This document shows positions 52,739-62,431 of a stretch of DNA of 64,000 nucleotides, one piece after another (position 1 is the stretch's first letter; every line of letters begins with the position of its first letter). The stretch is from Maritimibacter sp. Its GTDB lineage: Bacteria > Pseudomonadota > Alphaproteobacteria > Rhodobacterales > Rhodobacteraceae. The position numbers and the translations under genes were made by a program. The notes beneath the pieces were generated by a model that saw only the letters and a list, made by a program, of their open reading frames with translations, was not told the DNA's origin and searched no databases. Location of the stretch: assembly GCA_002695005.1 (NCBI GenBank), contig NZNT01000013.1, forward strand, positions 1 through 64,000, written 5' to 3'.

Positions 52739-54418
52739 GTGAACGTAAATGTGCAGCCCGAAACCAAGATGACGTATCTGGAGAAAGACCCCGACTGGTG
52801 GCGGGGGGCAGTCATCTATCAGATCTACCCGCGCAGTTTCCAGGATTCGAATGGGGACGGGATCGGTGACCTGTTGGGCATCGTAGGGCGTCTGCCTTAC
52901 ATCGCTTCGCTGGGCGTGGACGCGATCTGGATTTCACCGTTCTTCACCTCGCCAATGAAAGATTTCGGCTACGACGTGTCCGACTACTTCGACGTCGATC
53001 CAATGTTCGGCACGCTCGCCGATTTCGACGCGGTAATCGAGACAGCGCACACGCTGGGCATCAAGGTGATGATCGACCTCGTGCTGTCGCACACCTCGGA
53101 TGAGCATCCGTGGTTTCAAGTCAGCCGGTCGTCACACGACAATGCCCGCTCGGACTGGTACGTCTGGGCCGACGCGAAACCCGACGGAACGCCGCCCAAC
53201 AACTGGATGTCGATCTTCGGTGGGAGCGCGTGGCAGTGGGATTCGGGCCGCCTTCAGTACTACATGCACAATTTCCTGACCTCACAGCCCGACCTGAATT
53301 TCCACAGCGACGAAGTGCAGGATGCGCTGTTGGGAGTCGCCCGGTTCTGGCTGGACCGGGGCGTGGATGGCTTCCGGCTGGATACGATCAACTTTTACAC
53401 CCACGACGCTGCGCTTCGCGACAACCCCCCGCTGCCGCCGGAAGAGCGGCAATCCAAGATCGCGCCGGCCGTGAACCCCTATACCTGGCAGAACCACGTC
53501 TACGACAAGTCGCGCCCCGAGAACGAAGTGTTCCTGCGCAAGCTGCGTGAGTTGATGAAGCACTACAACGCGGCCGCGGTGGGCGAGGTGGGAGACGACC
53601 AGCGAGGGCTAGAGATCCTTGGGGAGTACACGAAAGGCGATGACATGGTGCAGATGTGCTATGCCTTCGAGTTGCTTTCAGGCTCGACCCCAACGGCGGG
53701 TTATGTCGCCGAAACACTTCAGGCGATCGAAGACTACGCACCCGACGGATGGGCCTGCTGGGCCTATTCCAACCATGACGTTGTTCGTCACATCTCGCGC
53801 TGGGAACTGTCGCCCGCAGCTGTTCGGGGGTTCGCTACGCTGATGATGTGTCTCAAGGGCTCGGCCTGCATCTATCAGGGTGAAGAGCTTGGGCTTCCGG
53901 AGGCCGATATCGCCTTTGAGGATCTTCAGGACCCATACGGCATCGAGTTCTGGCCTGAATTCAAGGGCCGGGACGGCTGTCGCACACCGATGGTCTGGGA
54001 CCATGACCGTGCGCTCGGCGGCTTCACCAACGGCGGGAACAGCTGGCTCCCGGTGCCCGCGGAGCACCGCAACCTTGCCGTAGACAAGGCGGATAACGAT
54101 CCAGGGGCGCTCTTGCACCATTACCGGCGTGCCATCGCGTTCCGGCACACCCACAAGGCGCTCAAGATCGGACGTTTGGAGGATCTGCGTGCCTATGGTC
54201 AGGTGCTCTCGTTCCGTCGCGTTTCGGACACCGAAGAAATCTTTTTCGCGATCAACCTCGGGGAAGTGCCCGTAAGTCTGAACCCGCCAAAAGGCGAGGG
54301 CTGGCTGGAAATCGGCGCCGAGCTCAACGCGGCGCATCCGCGCCTCGATGGCGAGATTCACCTCGCGCATTGGCAACCGTCCATTTTGCTGAGGCCGATC
54401 GAACAAGAAGAGGCCTGA
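52739..54418 (+). CDS. aglA: GH13 alpha-glucosidase (559 aa)
   Basis: A cytoplasmic alpha-glucosidase. The catalytic barrel carries Asp215 (GFRLDTIN), Glu283 (VGEVGDD) and Asp347 (YSNHDVVR), and the opening VIYQIYPRSFQDSNGDGIGDL is that of the oligo-1,6-glucosidase/alpha-glucosidase group. The start is taken as GTG at 52,739, preceded by GAGGT; an ATG at 52,769 is possible. It lies between the permeases and the ATPase, so imported sugar is cleaved at once and the glucose handed to glk. Confidence 0.92.
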   Translation: MNVNVQPETKMTYLEKDPDWWRGAVIYQIYPRSFQDSNGDGIGDLLGIVGRLPYIASLGVDAIWISPFFTSPMKDFGYDVSDYFDVDPMFGTLADFDAVIETAHTLGIKVMIDLVLSHTSDEHPWFQVSRSSHDNARSDWYVWADAKPDGTPPNNWMSIFGGSAWQWDSGRLQYYMHNFLTSQPDLNFHSDEVQDALLGVARFWLDRGVDGFRLDTINFYTHDAALRDNPPLPPEERQSKIAPAVNPYTWQNHVYDKSRPENEVFLRKLRELMKHYNAAAVGEVGDDQRGLEILGEYTKGDDMVQMCYAFELLSGSTPTAGYVAETLQAIEDYAPDGWACWAYSNHDVVRHISRWELSPAAVRGFATLMMCLKGSACIYQGEELGLPEADIAFEDLQDPYGIEFWPEFKGRDGCRTPMVWDHDRALGGFTNGGNSWLPVPAEHRNLAVDKADNDPGALLHHYRRAIAFRHTHKALKIGRLEDLRAYGQVLSFRRVSDTEEIFFAINLGEVPVSLNPPKGEGWLEIGAELNAAHPRLDGEIHLAHWQPSILLRPIEQEEA

Positions 54419-54439
54419 CAAGGGCCGGGGGAGGAGAAC

Positions 54440-55531
54440 ATGGCTGAAATCAAACTGACCGATGTGGGCAAGACCTATGGCGGCAAGGTCGAGGTGCTCA
54501 AGGGCATCGACCTCGACGTCAAGACGGGGGAGCTGATCGTGTTCGTCGGCCCTTCGGGCTGCGGGAAGTCCACGCTTCTGCGCATGATTGCCGGGCTTGA
54601 AAAGATTACCGCCGGCACGCTGGAGATCGACGGACAGGTGGTCAACGACGTGCCGCCCAGCGAACGCGGCATCGCAATGGTGTTTCAAAGCTACGCGCTT
54701 TACCCGCACATGACCGTCTACGACAACATGGCCTTTGCTCTGAAGATCGCGAAGAAATCGAAAGAGGAGATCGACGCGGGCGTGCGCCGGGCCGCAAAGA
54801 TCCTGCAACTCGACCCGCTTCTGGACCGGTTGCCCAAGGAGCTGTCAGGCGGGCAACGGCAACGTGTCGCCATTGGTCGCGCCATCGTGCGTGACCCCAA
54901 GGTGTATCTCTTCGATGAGCCGCTCTCGAACCTCGACGCGGCACTGCGCGTGGCGACCAGGATCGAGATTGCGCAGCTGAAAGAGGCGATGCCGAATTCG
55001 ACGATGGTCTATGTCACGCACGATCAGGTCGAGGCCATGACTCTCGCCGACAAGATCGTGGTGCTGGCCAACAAGGGGATTGCACAGGTCGGAAGTCCGC
55101 TGGACCTCTACGAGACGCCCGACAATGAATTCGTCGCTCAGTTCATCGGCTCGCCAGCCATGAACCTCCTGCCCGGCAAGATCGAGACAACCGGGGCGGA
55201 AACAGTCGTAGATGTCACGGGCCACGGCACGGCGCGTTGCAACATCTCCACGCAAGACGCCGACAAGGGCAGGGACGTCAACATCGGCATCCGGCCCGAA
55301 GACTTCCATATCGCAGGCGAGGACGAGAACTACATCCTCGAAGCTACCGTGGATTATGTGGAACGGCTGGGCGAGGTGACGCTGCTCTATTTCGTGGCCG
55401 AAGACGACCAGGACCCGCTGATCGCCAAGCTGCCCGGCATCCATCAGGGGCTGCGGGGCGAGACGGTGCGGCTTACAGCCGAAGCGGCGAAGGTCCACTT
55501 GTTCTCGAACGGACAATCCATGCGCACCTGA
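54440..55531 (+). CDS. aglK: Alpha-glucoside ABC transporter ATPase AglK (363 aa)
   Basis: An ATPase of the MalK/UgpC type: Walker A (GPSGCGKST), ABC signature (LSGGQRQRV), Walker B (VYLFDEPLSNLD) and an H-loop His, followed by a C-terminal TOBE-like regulatory domain (about 240-350). It powers AglEFG. The gene follows aglA by 21 bases. Nothing unusual. Confidence 0.95.
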   Translation: MAEIKLTDVGKTYGGKVEVLKGIDLDVKTGELIVFVGPSGCGKSTLLRMIAGLEKITAGTLEIDGQVVNDVPPSERGIAMVFQSYALYPHMTVYDNMAFALKIAKKSKEEIDAGVRRAAKILQLDPLLDRLPKELSGGQRQRVAIGRAIVRDPKVYLFDEPLSNLDAALRVATRIEIAQLKEAMPNSTMVYVTHDQVEAMTLADKIVVLANKGIAQVGSPLDLYETPDNEFVAQFIGSPAMNLLPGKIETTGAETVVDVTGHGTARCNISTQDADKGRDVNIGIRPEDFHIAGEDENYILEATVDYVERLGEVTLLYFVAEDDQDPLIAKLPGIHQGLRGETVRLTAEAAKVHLFSNGQSMRT

Positions 55532-55587
55532 TCCTTGCAGGGGCCGGGAGGCGGCGTTACAAGCCGCGTTTTCCCAAGGAGGCACCT

Positions 55588-56844
55588 GTGAGCGACCGGG
55601 CGAATTCCACCCTTGCGATCGACTTTGGCACATCGAATTCCGCCGCTGCCGTGCTGGACGGTGGCGTGGTGCGCCGCGTCCCGCTCGAAGCCGGGGCGGA
55701 CACGCTGCCGACCGCCGTGTTCTTTCCGACCGGCGGCCCGATGCAGATCGGGACAGCGGCGGGCGAGGCGCTGATCGCGGGGACCGAAGGGCGCTACATG
55801 CGCGCGTTGAAGAGCGTCCTGGGCACCTCGCTCTTTCACGAAAGTCGCCTGATCGGCGGCAAGCGCCGCACACTCGCGGGGATTGTCACCGACTTCCTGC
55901 GCGAGGTGAAGGAGCGCGCCGAACACATGACCGGAAGGAATTTCACCAGCGTCGTTTCGGGTCGGCCGGTGCATTTCCATTCCGACGATGCTGCACGCGA
56001 CGCGCGCGCCGCCGAAGACCTCGCCGCCTGCTACCGCGCTGCCGGGTTCGAGCGCTTGCGGTTCGTCTATGAGCCCGAGGCCGCAGCACTGGCCGCCGGT
56101 CGAGGCGAAGGCCCGGGTCTCGTAGTGGACATCGGGGGCGGCACGTCGGATTTCTCGGTGTTTCGCGACGGGCCGAAAGGGGCCGAGATCCTGTCGTCTC
56201 ACGGCATACGACTGGGCGGCACCGACTTTGACCAGTCAATCTCATTGACCCACGTCATGCCTCTGTTGGGCCACGGCAGCCAGTTGACCCGAGAGATGGG
56301 CGGAGGCCTCCTGCCCATGCCCAAGGCGCTCTACGTCGATCTGGCGACCTGGGCCCGCATACCTTTCCTCTACGGCCCCGACACGCGGCGAACGATCCGG
56401 GACTACGCAAAACACGCGGTGGAGCCGAACCTCATCACCCGGCTGCAGACAGTGATCGAGGAGGAACTTGGCCACGATATCGCCTTCGCTGTCGAACGTG
56501 GAAAGATCGCAGCGAATGGGCGCGCGGGTGAGGGGCGCGTTGCGCTCGGGCTGGTCGAGCCGGGCCTGCACGCCGGCATCTCGAGACTCTCGATGGATGC
56601 GGCTCTTGCCGCACAGACAGAGACGCTGACTCGCGCGATCCGGGATACGCTGACGCAGGCGACCGTCGCGCCGGGCGATGTAAGCCGTGTGGTCCTCGTC
56701 GGGGGCTCCTCGCTCATGTCGCTTGTCGAGGCGGCGGCACGGGAGACATGTCCGACAGCTACGCTTGAACGGTCAGAGGCCTTCACAGCCGTTGTCGACG
56801 GCCTCGCCCTTGCCATCGACCGACGGATCGGCGTACCGGTTTGA
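55588..56844 (+). CDS. Hsp70-family protein, YegD-like (418 aa)
   Basis: An actin/Hsp70-fold ATPase without the substrate-binding domain: phosphate-1 motif AIDFGTSNSAAAV, phosphate-2 VVDIGGGTSDFSVF, adenosine motif VVLVGGSSLMSLV. Length and layout match the YegD group of short Hsp70-like proteins. GTG start at 55,588 with AGGAGG six bases upstream; the frame runs far back into aglK without coding support. It is the last gene of the sugar operon, with an unclear role there. Confidence 0.85.
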   Translation: MSDRANSTLAIDFGTSNSAAAVLDGGVVRRVPLEAGADTLPTAVFFPTGGPMQIGTAAGEALIAGTEGRYMRALKSVLGTSLFHESRLIGGKRRTLAGIVTDFLREVKERAEHMTGRNFTSVVSGRPVHFHSDDAARDARAAEDLAACYRAAGFERLRFVYEPEAAALAAGRGEGPGLVVDIGGGTSDFSVFRDGPKGAEILSSHGIRLGGTDFDQSISLTHVMPLLGHGSQLTREMGGGLLPMPKALYVDLATWARIPFLYGPDTRRTIRDYAKHAVEPNLITRLQTVIEEELGHDIAFAVERGKIAANGRAGEGRVALGLVEPGLHAGISRLSMDAALAAQTETLTRAIRDTLTQATVAPGDVSRVVLVGGSSLMSLVEAAARETCPTATLERSEAFTAVVDGLALAIDRRIGVPV

Positions 56845-56913
56845 GCGGCCCAGACCTTGCCGCGTCCACGCACCGTTGATAGGTAGACGCGGATAACGCG
56901 CAGAGGAAGAACC

Positions 56914-58041
56914 ATGCGGGCAGAGGCTCAGAACAACGTCGACGCTATCGAAAAGTCGCTGGCGCTGTTGCGGCAACGGATCGGCTGGGACACGGCCGAA
57001 CACCGGCTGGAAGAGCTCAATGCGATGACCGAGGACCCGGACCTCTGGAACGACCCGGACCGGGCGCAGAAACTGATGCGTGAGCGTCAGGCGCTGGTTG
57101 CCTCGATGGATGGCTACACCGCGATGGCACAGGAGTTATCCGACAGCGTGGAGCTTATCGAACTGGGTGAGATGGAAGACGACGCCGAAGTGGTGGAGGA
57201 CGCCGAGGCCACGCTCGCCAAGCTGCGAGAGCGCGCCGCTGCCGCCGAGATCGAAGCCCTTCTGAACGGCGAGGCAGATCCCAACGACACGTTCCTCGAA
57301 GTCCATTCCGGCGCCGGCGGTACCGAAAGTTGCGACTGGGCCTCGATGCTCGCACGCATGTATGTCCGCTGGGCAGAGGCGCATGGCTACAAGGTAGAGC
57401 TTCAGGCGACGACACCGGGCGAAGAAGCCGGGATCAAGTCGGCGACCTACAAGATTTCCGGGCATAATGCCTATGGCTGGCTGAAGTCGGAGTCCGGCGT
57501 CCACCGGCTTGTGCGAATTTCGCCCTATGACAGCGCCGCGCGGCGACATACCTCGTTCTCGTCCGTCTGGGTTTATCCGGTCGTCGACGACAATATCGAG
57601 ATCGACGTGCAGCCGAACGACATCCGGATCGACACCTACCGGTCCTCGGGCGCGGGCGGCCAGCATGTGAACACGACGGACTCCGCCGTGCGGATCACGC
57701 ACATTCCCACGGGGATCGTCGTGACGAGTTCCGAGAAGTCGCAGCATCAGAACCGCGACATCGCCATGAAGGCGCTGAAATCGCGGCTCTACCAGATGGA
57801 GCTCGACCGGCGGAACGCGGCCATCAACGAGGCGCACGAAAACAAGGGTGACGCGGGTTGGGGCAACCAGATCCGCTCCTATGTGCTCCAACCTTATCAG
57901 ATGGTGAAAGACCTGCGCACCGGGTTCGAGACATCAGACAGCCAAGGCGTGCTGGATGGGGACCTGGACGGGCTGATGGGCGCGACGCTCGCGATGGACG
58001 TTGCGGGCAAGAGCCGGGCCGAGGCCAACGCCGAGGACTAG
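56914..58041 (+). CDS. prfB: Peptide chain release factor 2 (375 aa)
   Basis: Ends translation at UGA and UAA. The catalytic GGQ is at residues 248-250 (SSGAGGQHVNTT). The stop-recognition tripeptide reads S-P-Y at about 203-205, where E. coli RF2 has S-P-F. The frame is continuous from the first ATG (GAGGAA upstream), so the programmed +1 frameshift of many prfB genes is absent. It is single, just after the Hsp70-like gene. Confidence 0.95.
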   Translation: MRAEAQNNVDAIEKSLALLRQRIGWDTAEHRLEELNAMTEDPDLWNDPDRAQKLMRERQALVASMDGYTAMAQELSDSVELIELGEMEDDAEVVEDAEATLAKLRERAAAAEIEALLNGEADPNDTFLEVHSGAGGTESCDWASMLARMYVRWAEAHGYKVELQATTPGEEAGIKSATYKISGHNAYGWLKSESGVHRLVRISPYDSAARRHTSFSSVWVYPVVDDNIEIDVQPNDIRIDTYRSSGAGGQHVNTTDSAVRITHIPTGIVVTSSEKSQHQNRDIAMKALKSRLYQMELDRRNAAINEAHENKGDAGWGNQIRSYVLQPYQMVKDLRTGFETSDSQGVLDGDLDGLMGATLAMDVAGKSRAEANAED

Positions 58042-58164
58042 GCCCCGCCGGTCGGCAGTCGCCGCATCCAATGCCGCCGAACCAATCCATCCGCTTGACC
58101 GACAGTCGCTGATCCGCTCAAATCGCCTACGCGCGACAGGGTAACTTTCGTGCGGGAGGATGAA

Positions 58165-58977
58165 GTGACCGACATTACCGCGACCGAGCCGTCGCCGACC
58201 CCAGAGGTCGGCCATGTCGATATGTCCGTCATTGGCGAGGTGTTGCGCCTCGGCTGGCGCGATTTCACCCGGGTCCCCCTTATGGGGCTGTTCTTTTCGG
58301 CGTTCTTCGTGGTGGGCGGCATCATTCTCGCATTCCAACTGCGCGTGGCCGATCAGAGCTACTCAATCATCCCGGTAGCCCTCGGTTTTCCGTTGCTGGC
58401 GCCGTTCCTTGCGGTTGGGCTCTACGAGGTGTCGCGCCGCCTCGAACTTCGCGACAGCGCGGCGCATCATGCAGGGGGCGATTGCCGCTGGTCCGAGATC
58501 CTGGGCGTCGTCTTTCGCCAGAAGGATCGTCAGATTCCGTCGATGGCCGTGGTCATCATCATGATTTTCCTGTTCTGGGTCTTCATCGCGCACATGATCT
58601 TCGCCCTGTTTCTGGGACTCATGCCGATGCAAAATATCCTGAGCGACTGGCAACTCACGATCTTTTCCTTCAACGGGATCAAAATGCTTGCGGTCGGCAC
58701 GCTGGTGGGGGCGGTCACGGCCTATGTGCTGTTCTCCCTGACGGTCGTCAGCCTGCCTTTGCTGCTCGACAAGGAGTTGGATTTCATCACCGCGATGATC
58801 GTGTCCTGGCAATTCGTGTCGCAGAACCGGGCCGTGATGCTCGCCTGGGGCATCGTGATCGCGGTCATGCTGTTCGTAGCGATGATCCCGATGTTCCTCG
58901 GGCTCTTCGTGGTCATGCCGGTACTCGGCCACGCGACCTGGCACCTTTATCGTCGCGCGCTTGTTCACCCCGAATGA
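58165..58977 (+). CDS. DUF2189 membrane protein (270 aa)
   Basis: An integral membrane protein with five to six hydrophobic segments. It begins with an acidic stretch, then RLGWRDFTRVPLMGLFFSAFFVVGG, the typical DUF2189 opening, and LLDKELDFITAMIVSWQFVSQN in the last third. The function is unknown. GTG at 58,165 is preferred (GGGAGG five bases upstream) over GTG 58,150. It converges on the bactofilin gene. Confidence 0.85.
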   Translation: MTDITATEPSPTPEVGHVDMSVIGEVLRLGWRDFTRVPLMGLFFSAFFVVGGIILAFQLRVADQSYSIIPVALGFPLLAPFLAVGLYEVSRRLELRDSAAHHAGGDCRWSEILGVVFRQKDRQIPSMAVVIIMIFLFWVFIAHMIFALFLGLMPMQNILSDWQLTIFSFNGIKMLAVGTLVGAVTAYVLFSLTVVSLPLLLDKELDFITAMIVSWQFVSQNRAVMLAWGIVIAVMLFVAMIPMFLGLFVVMPVLGHATWHLYRRALVHPE

Positions 58978-58980
58978 AAA

Positions 58981-59003
58981 AGGCCGCCCGGATGGGGCGG
59001 CCT
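58981..59003 (-). terminator. Rho-independent terminator of the bactofilin operon
   Basis: On the minus strand AGGCCGCC pairs with GGCGGCCT around 7 bases and runs straight into a T tract (the AAAAA at 58,977-58,981). It lies only three bases after the DUF2189 stop, so it may also end that transcript, but there the T tract is missing. Confidence 0.8.
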
Positions 59004-59025
59004 GGACGTTTCAATCTCGCAAAGA

Positions 59026-59589
59026 TCAGCTCTGTGCGGGTTTCGGCGCGGGCTGTGCCGGCGTGGACTGCTGTGCTTGCTGCGGAGCCGCACCCGGCTG
59101 CTTGCGCGGGCCGTTGTTGTTGTTGAGCGGATCGTCCTGACGCTGCACGGAGCCCTCGAAATGGGCGCCGGACTCGATCGCTATCGTCTTGTGGATGATG
59201 TCGCCTTCGACGCGCGCGGTGGAGGTGAGGCGGACCTTGAGGCCACGCAGGCGCCCCACGATGCGGCCGTTCACGACCACGTCGTCGGCAACGACCTCGC
59301 CCTTCACCGTGGCGCTTTCGCCGACGGTCAGCATGTGCGCACGGATGTCACCTTCGATCGTCCCTTCGACGAGGATGTCGCCGGTGGAGCGCATGTTGCC
59401 GACGACCGTCAGGTCCGAAGACAGAGTCGATGCGGGCGGCTTCGCCTTGTTGGAGGTCGGGGCAGGGGCGTTGCCCGAAGCCGGCGAAGATGTCGGGGGC
59501 TTTGGCATGGCGCTCTCACTTCCCGTAGGTTTGGTGTCAGACTCGCCCGCCTTGGGGCCCGGTTCGTTGATGCGGCTCTTAGAAAACAT
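59026..59589 (-). CDS. Bactofilin, polymer-forming cytoskeletal protein (187 aa)
   Basis: The central beta-helix domain (about 60-150) has the repeat-like strands LTVVGNMRSTGDILVEGTIEGDIR, VVADDVVVNGRIVGRL and ARVEGDIIHKTIAIESGAHFEGSV, typical of bactofilins. It is flanked by disordered Pro/Ala-rich ends. Bactofilins form filaments that place cell-wall enzymes. The gene overlaps the upstream M23 peptidase gene by 11 bases, a pairing known from several bacteria. Confidence 0.92.
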   Translation of the reverse strand: MFSKSRINEPGPKAGESDTKPTGSESAMPKPPTSSPASGNAPAPTSNKAKPPASTLSSDLTVVGNMRSTGDILVEGTIEGDIRAHMLTVGESATVKGEVVADDVVVNGRIVGRLRGLKVRLTSTARVEGDIIHKTIAIESGAHFEGSVQRQDDPLNNNNGPRKQPGAAPQQAQQSTPAQPAPKPAQS

Positions 59590-60928
59590 CGCGTCCTGCC
59601 TTGATATATGTCATTGGATTCACGGCCTTGCCGCCGACACGCACTTCATAGTGCAGATGGGGGCCGGTGGACCGTCCGGAATTGCCCATATCACCAATCC
59701 GTTCGCCGCGCGAGACTCTTTGGCCTTTCTTCACGCCAATGCGCGACAAATGGGCATATCGTGTTTCCAGGCCGAACTCGTGCTGGATCTTGATCAGACG
59801 CCCGTAACCGGACTGCCAGTCGGCGTGGGTGACGACGCCGTCGGCAGTTGCATAGATCGGCGTGCCCACAGGGCCTGCCATGTCGGCGCCGGCGTGAAGG
59901 CGACCCCAGCGGTACCCGAAGCCCGAGGTGAAGCGGTAGCTCGCTTTCACCGGCATATCGAACGGCAGTTTCTCAGCCGCGATCCGGTAAAGGTTCATCC
60001 GGTCCATCTGGTTGAGGATCTGGTTGGCCCGTTGCATGTCCTCGTCCGGCTCTTCACCCTTCGTGGACAGGATCATCGGCATGAGCGGTCCGCCCTGACC
60101 GGAATAGCCACGGCGTACCTGGGCGAGGATATTGTCGGTGGACATGCCGGCAGCCGAGAACATCTTGTCCAGCGGTTCGAGCGAGACGGTCACTGCCTCC
60201 TCGAGCTGGGTGAAGATCTGATTGTTACGCTCGTCCCGCAGCCGCGCCTCGTAGATCAGATCCTCGGCCTCGGTGCGGGCTTCGGTGGCCTGATCGAGTG
60301 CCGCGTCACGTTCGGCGGCCGTAGCCTCCAGCGCGGCCGTCAGGACCGAAACGGTCTGCCCCATGTCTTCGCCCGATACCATCATCGGGACGTCACCGTC
60401 AGTGTCTTCGCCCCGCGCGGCGGCCAGCATCGCTTCGAGCGAGCCGCGCGCTTCGTCGCGTTCGTTCATCGTGCGCCGCAGCGTCGACTGAATCACGTTG
60501 ATCCCCGTCTCAAGCTCGCGCCGGCGTTCTTCCGACGCCAGAAGCTCGGACTGCATTTCGGAAATCTGGGCGAGGGCGAGGTTGAAACGCTCCTGCGCGG
60601 CCAGCGCCTCCACCGCGCGGGCGTCGCGCTGTTCGGCGAGCGTGCGCAGGCGGGTTTCGTACAGCCGCTGCTCGCGCATCGTCTGTTCGCGCACGTTGCC
60701 CGAAGAAATGGAATCCATCATGAGGACCGCAGTCGCGATGATCGCCCAGGCGACGAAGGCCGCACTCACGAACCACGCCATCAGCTGTGTCGTCGGAGAC
60801 AGGATGACGAAACGCGTTCCTGTTTCCGAGCGCAGGAACAGTCGCTGTTCCGGAAAGCTACGCTCGAGCCTTCGGTTGAACCTGTAGGCCATTTGATTCA
60901 GCAAGTCGTCACCGTCGGATTGCCCCAT
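59579..60928 (-). CDS. M23 family cell-wall peptidase (449 aa)
   Basis: A peptidoglycan endopeptidase. A short cytoplasmic start, one membrane helix (about 49-70), a long coiled coil (about 75-280) and a C-terminal LytM/M23 domain with metal ligands in H-A-G-A-D and H-L-H (GPHLHYEV), as well as the catalytic His. Intact ligands imply an active enzyme. Co-transcribed with the bactofilin gene, which it overlaps, so the filament probably positions it. Confidence 0.9.
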   Translation of the reverse strand: MGQSDGDDLLNQMAYRFNRRLERSFPEQRLFLRSETGTRFVILSPTTQLMAWFVSAAFVAWAIIATAVLMMDSISSGNVREQTMREQRLYETRLRTLAEQRDARAVEALAAQERFNLALAQISEMQSELLASEERRRELETGINVIQSTLRRTMNERDEARGSLEAMLAAARGEDTDGDVPMMVSGEDMGQTVSVLTAALEATAAERDAALDQATEARTEAEDLIYEARLRDERNNQIFTQLEEAVTVSLEPLDKMFSAAGMSTDNILAQVRRGYSGQGGPLMPMILSTKGEEPDEDMQRANQILNQMDRMNLYRIAAEKLPFDMPVKASYRFTSGFGYRWGRLHAGADMAGPVGTPIYATADGVVTHADWQSGYGRLIKIQHEFGLETRYAHLSRIGVKKGQRVSRGERIGDMGNSGRSTGPHLHYEVRVGGKAVNPMTYIKAGRDVF

Positions 60929-61066
60929 CCCATCTCAGCACGCTTCATTCGCGTTCGGCGCGCTTGTGGGTGCTTACCGCGCGATCACGCGTAAGTGCAA
61001 GAAAATATCATCCTTTCGGCGGGTTTAGGGTGTCGCAGCGGGCGAGAACCTGCCGATGAGCGGGGG

Positions 61067-61885
61067 CTATCCGGCGCCCTGGTCGGCCAGTGGCCAGTAG
61101 AAATCCGGAGGCAAACCCGCCTCGGCGCGCTTCTCTTCGTTGAAGGGCGGTTTGAGGGGGCCATGGAAATAGCGCTGCACGAGATCGTGGAACGCCTCCT
61201 TCGGATCAGTTTCGTGACGGCCGCAGAGAAAATGGAACCACTTGGAACCATACGCGACGTGGGCCACCTCCTCGGCATAGATGACCTCCAGGGCACTGAC
61301 CGACTGCGTGTCGCCTGCACGCTTGAATATCTCGATCATGCCCGGCGTCACGTCGAGCCCGCGGGCTTCGAGGACCATTGGAACGACCGCGAGCCTGCCC
61401 ATGAAGTCCTCGGCCGTGTCGGATGCCGCGCGCCACATGCCGGCATGGGCGGGCAGGGCGCCGTAGTGGCTACCCTGCGTTTCCAGCGCGTCACAGACGA
61501 GATTGAAATGTTTGGATTCCTCGTCCGCCGCCTTCACCCAGTCGTCATAAAACCCTATGGGCATCGGAATGTGCGCGAAGCGGGGGATAATGTCCCAGTG
61601 AAGGTCCACGGCGTTCAACTCGATATGCGCGATGGCGTGCAAAAGCGCCTTTCGGCCCTCCGGGCTGCCGGGTCGGCGGCGGGGCACGTCGCGCGGGTCG
61701 CGCAGTTCGGGCTGGGCGGGCCGCGCTGGAAAATCAGGCGGGGCCGCTGCGCCAATGTCAGGCAGTTCGCCGGTCTTGCGCGCCGCAAACCATGTCGCCG
61801 CATGTTTGCGGGACAGCGCGGTTTTCTCGCGCCCGTCAGCGGTGGACAGAACTTCCACCGCCATTTGCGCAAGGGTCTGGTTCAA
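61067..61885 (-). CDS. DUF455 ferritin-like protein (272 aa)
   Basis: A helical bundle protein of the DUF455 group within the ferritin-like superfamily. Potential di-metal ligands are visible in AIAHIELNAVDLHWD (E-x-x-x-x-x-x-x-H), AADEESKHFNLV (E-E-x-x-H) and YAEEVAHVAYG (E-E-x-x-H). This is the repeated E-x-x-H pattern expected of a di-iron centre. The function is unknown. Its start overlaps the bcp stop by four bases. Confidence 0.85.
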   Translation of the reverse strand: MNQTLAQMAVEVLSTADGREKTALSRKHAATWFAARKTGELPDIGAAAPPDFPARPAQPELRDPRDVPRRRPGSPEGRKALLHAIAHIELNAVDLHWDIIPRFAHIPMPIGFYDDWVKAADEESKHFNLVCDALETQGSHYGALPAHAGMWRAASDTAEDFMGRLAVVPMVLEARGLDVTPGMIEIFKRAGDTQSVSALEVIYAEEVAHVAYGSKWFHFLCGRHETDPKEAFHDLVQRYFHGPLKPPFNEEKRAEAGLPPDFYWPLADQGAG

Positions 61886-62355
61886 AGTGCCTGCACCGCC
61901 GCGAGGACCTCTTCTGCGTGACCCGGCACCTTCACCTTATGCCAGGCTTGCAGGATCGTGCCGTCCGCCCCGATCAGGAATGTGGTGCGGACGATACCCA
62001 TGAACGTCTTGCCGTACATCTTCTTCTCAGCCCAAACACCGTAATCTTCGCAAAGCGTACCTTCGGCATCTGACAAGAGTGGCACCCCAAGCTCTTGTTT
62101 TGCTGCAAAATTCTCCTGCTTCTTCACGCTATCCTTTGAGGCGCCGAGCACGACCGCGCCCGCTTTCTCGAATTCGGGCAGGAGCCGGGTGAAATCCCGG
62201 GCCTCGTTCGTGCATCCAGGCGTCGAAGCCTTCGGATAGAAAAAAAGCACCACCGGCTTGCCCGCGAACTCGGCGAGCGACACGGTTTCCCCCCCGTCGC
62301 GGGGCAGGGTGAACGCGGGCGCTTTCGCGCCGACCTCCAAAGTCGTTTCGGCCAT
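61882..62355 (-). CDS. bcp: Thioredoxin-dependent peroxiredoxin Bcp (157 aa)
   Basis: Reduces hydrogen and organic peroxides. The peroxidatic Cys lies in the family motif KASTPGCTNEARDF (about 45-48), where many Bcp proteins carry a second Cys five residues on; here that position is Arg-Asp, so it looks like a 1-Cys or distant-Cys type. The rest (VVLGASKDSVKKQENFAAK, SDAEGTLCEDYGV) is typical. It overlaps the DUF455 gene and is divergent from the YhdP-like gene. Confidence 0.93.
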   Translation of the reverse strand: MAETTLEVGAKAPAFTLPRDGGETVSLAEFAGKPVVLFFYPKASTPGCTNEARDFTRLLPEFEKAGAVVLGASKDSVKKQENFAAKQELGVPLLSDAEGTLCEDYGVWAEKKMYGKTFMGIVRTTFLIGADGTILQAWHKVKVPGHAEEVLAAVQAL

Positions 62356-62431
62356 ATTCTTCCCTTCCTTCAGGCTTTGCCCTAATCACGGTCTAAGCAC
62401 TCAGAGACCGGATGGAAAGCACCGGACCCAC

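Noticed and set aside
56914-57000. Programmed frameshift in prfB
   Set aside because: The frame is continuous from the first ATG with no internal UGA, so none is needed.
59189-60994. 601-codon plus-strand frame opposite bactofilin and M23 genes
   Set aside because: It spans two real overlapping genes, is Arg/Gly/Val-rich and has no family match that I can see.
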